Under the pieces are notes generated by a model. That model did no database searches. It saw nothing but the letters and a program-made list of their open reading frames with translations, and was not told where the DNA came from. From CAKZLS01 sp963786305 (GTDB lineage: Bacteria; Pseudomonadota; Alphaproteobacteria; Rhodospirillales; Defluviicoccaceae), in NCBI GenBank assembly GCA_963786305.1, contig CAWAYL010000008.1, positions 558,001-622,000 on the forward strand: a stretch of DNA of 64,000 bases, given 5' to 3'. The translations under genes and the position numbers were made by a program. Positions 58,826 through 64,000 of this stretch are shown one piece after another (the stretch's first letter is position 1; each line of letters opens with the position of its first letter).

Positions 58826-59869
58826 TCACGGATTGTCGCTGAGGATCAGCGAGACCGGGCGGTGGTCGCTGCTTTTGCGGCTGGCGCCGGCGCCGGCGTT
58901 GCCGCGCTCGAAGGCCTGGTGTTCGACGAAGCCGGCGCCGCCGTGCACCCGCAGCGGCAGCGCACCGGAAACCAGCGCCTGACTCATCAAGATATGGTCG
59001 ATGAGAAGGGGGTTGCGGCTGGCGGGAATGTTCAAGATCGCATCGCGGTATTTCGCGGTCCACCGCAGGTCCGGCGGATAGTCGAACAGGGCATGATTGA
59101 AGAACCTCTCGGCATTCATGATGGTGCCCTGCAGGTTGCCGATCAGATCGAAAAACAAATAGCGCTGCTCGAAGTAATCGTGCCCGGGACCGTCATTGGC
59201 GTCCCCTATCACGAGAATTCCGGGGGCCGGCGTCTGATTGAAACGCGCATCCACGTACGCCCGCACGTCGCGGGCTTCGGTTGCCAGCTTGATCCGGGCC
59301 TTGAGGGCCTCGTCGAGGTGGTCGCCGATGATGTTGCCGTCCTCGTTCCGGTCGAGCGGCTTCCTGTTGATCTTCGACTTCATGTGCAGGCCGATGACCT
59401 CCAGCTCGTGCCCGTGGCCGAGGTCGACGATCAGCACCTGGGGATGGCGATAGTGATCGTGCGGCGTCGGTTTCAGTTTTCCCCAATAGTGCACCTGCCA
59501 TCGCGCCGAACCGGTGAACGCCTGCCAGACGGCGGGCGGCTGAAGACGGCACCGGCCGGCGAGCGACGCGCGCACCAGGAACCAGATCCACTGCGTGCCA
59601 CTGATGTCGTAGTCGCGATCGCCGTCTCCCAACGCGCCGCCGGGTCCCGCAAGGCGAATCGGCACCCATGCCCCACCCAGCACATCGTCGGCGAAGCCGA
59701 CCACCGCCGCCTCGCCGCGCGGGCCTTCCACCATGCACAGGATGTCCGGATCCATATCGGTGATGGTGTCGCGCACCCGCTCGCGGCGTTCGGCATGGGC
59801 GGCGCTCAGATCGGTCCCGATCAGACGCGCGCCGTGCTCGACGTTCCAGCTTGTGACCTTGAGCGGCAT
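58826..59869 (-). CDS. Endonuclease/exonuclease/phosphatase family protein
   Basis: 347-residue protein of the DNase I-like fold. Motifs: VTSWNVEHGARLIGTDLS (Asn of the metal site), DILCMVEGPRGEAAVVG (Glu), EVIGLHMKSKINR (His), PGILVIGDANDGPGHDYFEQ (Asp and Asn) and KSSDHRPVSLIL (Asp-His end). No signal peptide is seen, so it is probably cytoplasmic. Start MPLKVTSWNVEHG is chosen at the domain start. The specific substrate is unknown. It is divergent from the esterase gene. Confidence 0.87.
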   Translation of the reverse strand: MPLKVTSWNVEHGARLIGTDLSAAHAERRERVRDTITDMDPDILCMVEGPRGEAAVVGFADDVLGGAWVPIRLAGPGGALGDGDRDYDISGTQWIWFLVRASLAGRCRLQPPAVWQAFTGSARWQVHYWGKLKPTPHDHYRHPQVLIVDLGHGHELEVIGLHMKSKINRKPLDRNEDGNIIGDHLDEALKARIKLATEARDVRAYVDARFNQTPAPGILVIGDANDGPGHDYFEQRYLFFDLIGNLQGTIMNAERFFNHALFDYPPDLRWTAKYRDAILNIPASRNPLLIDHILMSQALVSGALPLRVHGGAGFVEHQAFERGNAGAGASRKSSDHRPVSLILSDNP

Positions 59870-60021
59870 GTCGCGGCTCCATCGCGAGCGTGACGGCTCA
59901 CCATCCGATTGTGATCGGACCGCCGCCATCAAAACCGATGCGTTTCGCGTTTCCGGCGGTTTTACGAGAGGCAATCGGCCGTTTTCGGATAAAACCGTTC
60001 GCGATGATGGAATGGAGTACC

Positions 60022-61026
60022 ATGGCTCAGGCAGACGAGACGCGAACGATCACCCGCCGCATTCCCGTACCCACCGACGTGAGCGCCGAGGCGCGCGCGG
60101 TTCTCGGTGGTCCCGCGAACCCCATCGCCCGGTACGTTCCCAAAACCACCGAGGAATGGCTGAAGATCATCGACGAGATCACCGCCGACAGCGTCTCCAG
60201 GATCATCGAGCCGACCCGAAAGCGCTATCCGGCGAGCGTCGAAAAGCGGGTGATCGACGGTGTCGACGTCTTCGGGGTTTGCCCCGACGGCCCGATCGCG
60301 GAGGCGCACCGCGATCTCCGGCTGATCAACCTTCACGGCGGCGGCTACATCGTCAATGGCGGGCCCAACGCCGTCCTCGAGGCCATCCCCATCGCCCATC
60401 TCCTCGGCGTCGAGGTGATCGCCGTCGACTACCGGATGCCGCCGGAGCACCCGTTCCCGGCCGCCCTCGACGACGCCCTCGCCGTCTACCGGGCGGTCAT
60501 CGCGCACTCCGATCCGTCGCGGGTCGGCGTCTACGGAACGTCCGCCGGCGGCGGCCTGGCGGCCGCCCTGATGCTCAAGCTGCGCGCCATGGACCTGCCG
60601 CCGCCGGCGGTCCTCGGCCTCGTCGCGCCGTGGTCGGACCTGTCGGAGACCGGCGATAGCGTGCACACCAACGAGGAAATCGATCCGACGCTGGTCACCT
60701 ACGACGGCATTCTCGGCGCCGCGGCGCGCCTCTACGCCGGCGGCCATGACATCAAGGACCCGCTGATCTCGCCCGTGTATGGCACGTATTCCTCGGATTT
60801 TCCGCCGACGTTCGTCCTGTCGGGCACGCGCGATCTGCTGTTGAGCTGCGCCGTCCGCCTGCACCAGAAACTGGTGCGGGCCGGCGTCGAGACGGAACTC
60901 CACGTGTTCGAGGCGCTGTGGCACGACTTCATCATTCCCCCCGTTCCGCCCGAGGCGCGGGAGGGCTGGGACCTGCTCGCCCGTTTCCTGCGCCGCCATC
61001 TCGTGCGCGAAGCAAGCGGACAGTGA
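60022..61026 (+). CDS. Alpha/beta hydrolase, hormone-sensitive lipase family
   Basis: Esterase of 334 residues. The oxyanion motif is INLHGGGYIVNG. The nucleophile Ser is in VGVYGTSAGGGLAAALML, the Asp in VLSGTRDLLLSC, and the His in EALWHDFIIPPV. DYRMPPEHPFPAALDDAL is also typical of the HSL group. GGAGT seven bases upstream supports ATG 60022; ATG 60007 is possible. It is intact. Confidence 0.92.
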   Translation: MAQADETRTITRRIPVPTDVSAEARAVLGGPANPIARYVPKTTEEWLKIIDEITADSVSRIIEPTRKRYPASVEKRVIDGVDVFGVCPDGPIAEAHRDLRLINLHGGGYIVNGGPNAVLEAIPIAHLLGVEVIAVDYRMPPEHPFPAALDDALAVYRAVIAHSDPSRVGVYGTSAGGGLAAALMLKLRAMDLPPPAVLGLVAPWSDLSETGDSVHTNEEIDPTLVTYDGILGAAARLYAGGHDIKDPLISPVYGTYSSDFPPTFVLSGTRDLLLSCAVRLHQKLVRAGVETELHVFEALWHDFIIPPVPPEAREGWDLLARFLRRHLVREASGQ

Positions 61027-61650
61027 GCAATACCGATGCGCTGATCGCCAAGGCCTGGCCAACGCGCCGGGAGGGCCGCTCCGCGCCCGCTTGATCCGCC
61101 GGCTCGAGGCTCACCTCGTCGGCCACGCCTTTAAATCCGCCAGCGACAGCGACAACGGTCGAATGCTGCAATGCTAGACGCGACCCCGATGCGCACGCCG
61201 CTACTTGGACCAGGAAACCGAACACATCTCGATCGACGACGTCGAGGACATGCTGAAAACAATCGAAAATTGTATAGGCGCGACGGTTTCAACCGGTTGG
61301 AATAGCCGGAGGCGTATTCCGACAATCGCTGTTGAAACACGCCTATTCATGCGGCGGATTACGCCGAAGCCAATCCGCCCTACAGTTTTTTCCAATGCTA
61401 TGAACGGAAAATCCAAAGCGTGGATTCGTAGATAAAACCAAACGTCGATGGACATTTCTGGATTGCCGCGGCGCGATGCGCCTCTCAAAGACGAGGTGAC
61501 ACGGGCGGCGGCGCCTTCTCCGGCCGTCTTCGCGAGCGCGGCGCGGCGATCCAAAACCGCCGCCTGCGTCACACACCGCGCTGGATCGCTTCGTTGCCGC
61601 GCGCCACATGGCTTCGACGGTCTCCTGGACGTCCCATGTCAAAGCCAGGG
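61027..61650. other. Intergenic stretch of about 620 bases
   Basis: No supported gene. It contains a hairpin, GGCGGATT (61353-61360) with its complement (61372-61379) and an 11-base loop, of a kind often repeated in bacterial intergenic regions. A frame starting MTWDVQETVEAMW at 61642 (minus strand) opens right after the oxidoreductase stop, but it degrades quickly and is not claimed. Confidence 0.5.
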
Positions 61651-62682
61651 CTAGCGTTCCGCGATTTTTGCCCAGACGGCGTCGAGATAGTGCTGCGTCG
61701 TCGTCGTGGCGGCGGCATGCTCGGCTTGCGTCCGGGGGTCGCCGGCGCGGGCCAGATCGGTGAAGTTCTCGATCATCAGGACCTGTTGCGGCGTCTCGGA
61801 CGGGGTCTCGACGAAGGTGAAATCCCGGGGCGTCATCATTCCGCGCCGATGCGTGTAACCGGTGGGGATATCGGGGGCCTGGAATTCCAAGCTATCGGTC
61901 CAGTTCATCATGAAATCGTCCATGGTGATGGCGCCCTTGGGGCCGAACAGGGACAAGGCGTTGACCATTGTCCCGCTCTCGAAGCCGACGCCGAAGGTGG
62001 CGCTCTCGCCGCTTGCGAAGGCGAGCAGGCCGGTGACCTGGGTGAGCGCGCCGGTGTCGGCGTCGCGCCGGCCGACCGCTTCGGTCCGCGACAGCGCGCC
62101 GCCCGGCTGGAGGTATTCGACCACGGCCCGCATGCAGTACCAGCCGAGATCGCCGAGCGCGCCCGTCGGCTCGCGGGCCGGATCGAACCGAATGTTCGCG
62201 CGGTCCTTCAGGCCGCTATAGAAGACCGCGTGCAGGACACGCGGCTGGCCGATCCGCGCGTCGAGAGCCGCCCGGATGGCGGCGCGCCGCGGGTGATGGA
62301 CGAAGTGGGTCGCGTCCATGAAGACCCGGCCGCCGGCCGCCGCGGCGCGCGCCATGCGGTCCACCGAGCCGGCGTCCGCGAACGGCTTGTCGACGAGGAC
62401 ATGCTTGCCGGCGGCGATCGCCGCCAGCGCGGCCTGTTCCTTGGCGGCGGTGGGGATGGCCACATAGACCGCATCGACATCGCCCCGCGCCAGCATCGCC
62501 GCGAGGCCTTCCACAGCCTCGACGGCCTCGGCGCCGGGCCGCCCGGCGATAAAGGCTTCGGCCTTCGCCCGTGACCGGCTGGAGACCGCCGCCAGCCGGG
62601 CATTGCCGGCCGCCTCGATGGCGTCGGCGAGCGCCGCGGCGATGAACCCCGTGCCGACGATGCCGAACCCGAACCCTGTCAT
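61651..62682 (-). CDS. Gfo/Idh/MocA family oxidoreductase
   Basis: NAD(P)-dependent oxidoreductase of 343 residues. The N-terminal Rossmann fold begins FGIVGTGFIAAALADAIEAA. The cofactor motif is AGKHVLVDKPFAD (Glu-Lys-Pro is Asp-Lys-Pro here), with AVYVAIPT-like strand DAVYVAIPTAAKEQAA. The C-terminal domain has LGDLGWYCMRAVVEYL. These enzymes act on sugars or related polyols; the substrate is unknown. The reading frame is intact. Confidence 0.9.
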   Translation of the reverse strand: MTGFGFGIVGTGFIAAALADAIEAAGNARLAAVSSRSRAKAEAFIAGRPGAEAVEAVEGLAAMLARGDVDAVYVAIPTAAKEQAALAAIAAGKHVLVDKPFADAGSVDRMARAAAAGGRVFMDATHFVHHPRRAAIRAALDARIGQPRVLHAVFYSGLKDRANIRFDPAREPTGALGDLGWYCMRAVVEYLQPGGALSRTEAVGRRDADTGALTQVTGLLAFASGESATFGVGFESGTMVNALSLFGPKGAITMDDFMMNWTDSLEFQAPDIPTGYTHRRGMMTPRDFTFVETPSETPQQVLMIENFTDLARAGDPRTQAEHAAATTTTQHYLDAVWAKIAER

Positions 62683-63020
62683 CTCCCTCCCCTCTCGCCT
62701 CGTTGCCGGATCGTCGGCGATCCCCGGTTTCGCGCCTTCCCCCTGCCCGGGAAGCGGGAGCTTCCCAAATGATTTTCATGAGACTGTCACAAAGCCCGAG
62801 CACCTGCAAAGCGTCATTGCGGGATCAAGAATCTCGAGTCGCCCCCTCTCCCGTCGCTCCCTGGACCAAGAGGCCGAGCCCATCGCACTCCACGTCGTCG
62901 AGGCCAGGGTCGAAATGGTAAAAGGTCGACAAGCGCCAACCTCGAGTGAACGTCGCGAGCGGTCTGGATCGCGTGAGCCGGACGGATCGCACACAAACCC
63001 AGCATGCTACGAAACTACAC

Positions 63021-63173
63021 GCGACCCAGGTGCCCCATGAATCATGGTCAGGGTCATTCGATTTTCATATTGCGTATCATGTCCCCGGAAACCTCCGCGA
63101 CCCAGGTGCCCCATGAAATCATGGTCAGGGTCATTCGATTTTCATATTGCGTATCATGTCCCCGGAAACCTCT
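63021..63173. repeat. Tandem duplication of a 76/77-base unit
   Basis: Copies 63021-63096 and 63097-63173 differ only by one extra A and the last base. Each ends in tatcatgtccccggaaacct. The string catgtccccggaa also occurs at about 41681-41693, next to the IS110-associated fragments, so the unit may come from a mobile element end. Confidence 0.9.
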
Positions 63174-63213
63174 GAGGTGCGCCTGTCATTGGACCGGGCA
63201 CGCAACCACCCAA

Positions 63214-63537
63214 CTAACCGGAAATCTTGTGGCCGTGTTTTTCAGCCCAGTCATGCATCGCAAAGAGAATATCCTTCAAACTCATGCCCAAGGGGGTGAG
63301 CCGATAATCGACGCGGGGCGGAATCTCCTTGTAGTCGCGGCGCTCCACTAACCCCGTCTCCTCCATTTCACGCAGCTGCTTTGCCAGCGTCCGGTGTGTA
63401 ATACCCGACAGCTCGCGCTGGAGCTGGTTGAAGCGCTTCGTGCCTTCCAGCAACTGGTGGATGATCATGACCTTCCACCGGCCCGCAATAACGCTAAGCG
63501 TTAGTTCCACCGAGCATGAGACATTTTTCCGCGTCAT
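63214..63537 (-). CDS. HxlR-family transcriptional regulator
   Basis: 107-residue winged-helix regulator. The N-terminal Cys (VSCSVELTLSVIAGRWKVMI) is the usual redox or electrophile sensor of the family. Then FNQLQRELSGITHRTLAKQL (recognition region) and RVDYRLTPLGMSLKDIL (wing) follow. It is divergent from the pirin gene, with a palindromic site between them, so it probably controls pirin expression. Confidence 0.92.
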   Translation of the reverse strand: MTRKNVSCSVELTLSVIAGRWKVMIIHQLLEGTKRFNQLQRELSGITHRTLAKQLREMEETGLVERRDYKEIPPRVDYRLTPLGMSLKDILFAMHDWAEKHGHKISG

Positions 63538-63552
63538 CTTACTGTAACAGTA
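63489..63552. promoter_or_regulatory. Two palindromes at the hxlR/pirin divergent promoter
   Basis: TAACGCTAAGCGTTA (63489-63503, inside the first codons of hxlR) and TACTGTAACAGTA (63540-63552, just upstream of hxlR) are perfect palindromes around a central base. The second, with its TACTGT half-site, is the likelier operator for an HxlR dimer. Confidence 0.6.
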
Positions 63553-63669
63553 TCCTAAAAGACCGTACTTGCCAATCGTTCGTATACCTCTAAGTTATCG
63601 TTAAAGCGCCCTACTGTCGATATTTCAGCGCAACAGGACAAAGGAACGAGCCCACAAGGAGGCCGTAAC

Positions 63670-64000
63670 ATGAAAAAGCTTTCGAGAGTTTATCGCGCCG
63701 CCGGCGCGCATTGGGTTGGTGACGGCTTCCCGGTGCGGACTATCTTTTCCTACAACACACACGGTTCTGACATCAGTCCGTTTCTTCTGCTCGATTATGC
63801 TGGTCCGGCGGACTTTGCACCATCGTCGAAGCCGCGCGGCGTGGGGCAACACCCGCATCGCGGATTTGAGACTGTGACCATCGTTTACCAGGGCGAGGTC
63901 GAGCACCGTGATTCGGCGGGCAATGAGGGCCGGGTCGGCCCCGGTGATGTGCAGTGGATGACTGCAGCAAAAGGCATCCTGCACGAAGAGATGCACGGGC
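63670..64000 (+). CDS. Pirin family protein, N-terminal part (runs off right edge)
   Basis: Cupin protein; 110 residues are visible. AAGGAGG precedes ATG 63670. The metal site is visible in QHPHRGFETVTIVYQGEVEH (three His) and ILHEEMH (Glu and further His). FLLLDYAGPADFAPSSKPRG is typical. Bacterial pirins include quercetin dioxygenases and redox-linked regulators. A full pirin is about 235-290 residues. HxlR-pirin divergent pairs are common and respond to oxidants or electrophiles. Confidence 0.93.
   Translation, partial: MKKLSRVYRAAGAHWVGDGFPVRTIFSYNTHGSDISPFLLLDYAGPADFAPSSKPRGVGQHPHRGFETVTIVYQGEVEHRDSAGNEGRVGPGDVQWMTAAKGILHEEMHG

Noticed and set aside
61343..61642. Gene starting MTWDVQETVEAMW after the oxidoreductase
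   Set aside because: Only the first dozen codons look protein-like; the rest is Arg-rich and without a recognisable family.

Overview
The window is about 64 kb of a GC-rich alphaproteobacterial chromosome. A Rhodospirillales-like organism fits best, because of the gene order mraZ-rsmH-ftsL-ftsI-mur-ftsQAZ-bamD-recN, rnpB next to mraZ, the block prs-rplY-pth-ychF, and SOS boxes of the alphaproteobacterial GTTC-N7-GTTC type. There are no tRNAs, rRNAs or CRISPR arrays that I can see.

Layout. 1-20.3 kb: a complete division and cell wall (dcw) cluster, all on the minus strand, with most genes joined by ATGA or TGATG stop/start overlaps. It ends downstream with bamD and a partial recN. The lpxC gene usually found between ftsZ and bamD is absent, and a nested-palindrome repeat element lies there instead. 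20.3-21.0 kb: control region with four MraZ boxes, two SOS boxes, a possible 35-codon ORF, and rnpB. 21.1-25.5 kb: vapBC, a displaced ampD 3' fragment, mscS, ampD and an EamA transporter. 25.5-33.9 kb: housekeeping and small genes (djlA-like, DUF3750, BASS transporter, ahcY, hemerythrin) and a divergent Mur ligase/LD-carboxypeptidase pair. 33.9-36.9 kb: a single-chain type IIG-like restriction-modification enzyme. 37-42.8 kb: dienelactone hydrolase, two hotdog thioesterases, a class III cyclase, and an IS110 copy surrounded by duplicated fragments and a broken MNT/HI0074-like toxin-antitoxin pair. 42.8-48.5 kb: ychF, pth, rplY, prs, an M24 peptidase and pgeF. 48.7-50.2 kb: three bacteriohemerythrin genes. 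50.3-54.8 kb: threonine dehydratase, a deleted sialidase-like pseudogene, the proteasome-like peptidase Anbu with a transglutaminase, and an N-formylglutamate amidohydrolase. 55.4-56.3 kb: one strongly AT-rich gene with a deoxyribosyltransferase/TIR-like fold signature, probably transferred. 56.9-64 kb: scattered metabolic genes, then a divergent hxlR/pirin pair at the right edge.

Together, the dcw cluster makes UDP-MurNAc-pentapeptide (MurB-F, Ddl), moves it to lipid II (MraY, MurG) and assembles the divisome (FtsZ, A, Q, L, I, W). AmpD, the Mur ligase paralog, LdcA and PgeF elsewhere in the window suggest a recycling and proof-reading arm for the same wall.

A major caveat: more than twenty genes, including essential single-copy ones, need one to four single-base frame corrections to read through. 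This pattern is best explained by uncorrected indel errors in the assembly rather than biology, so coordinates of frameshifted genes are given as full spans from start to true stop.
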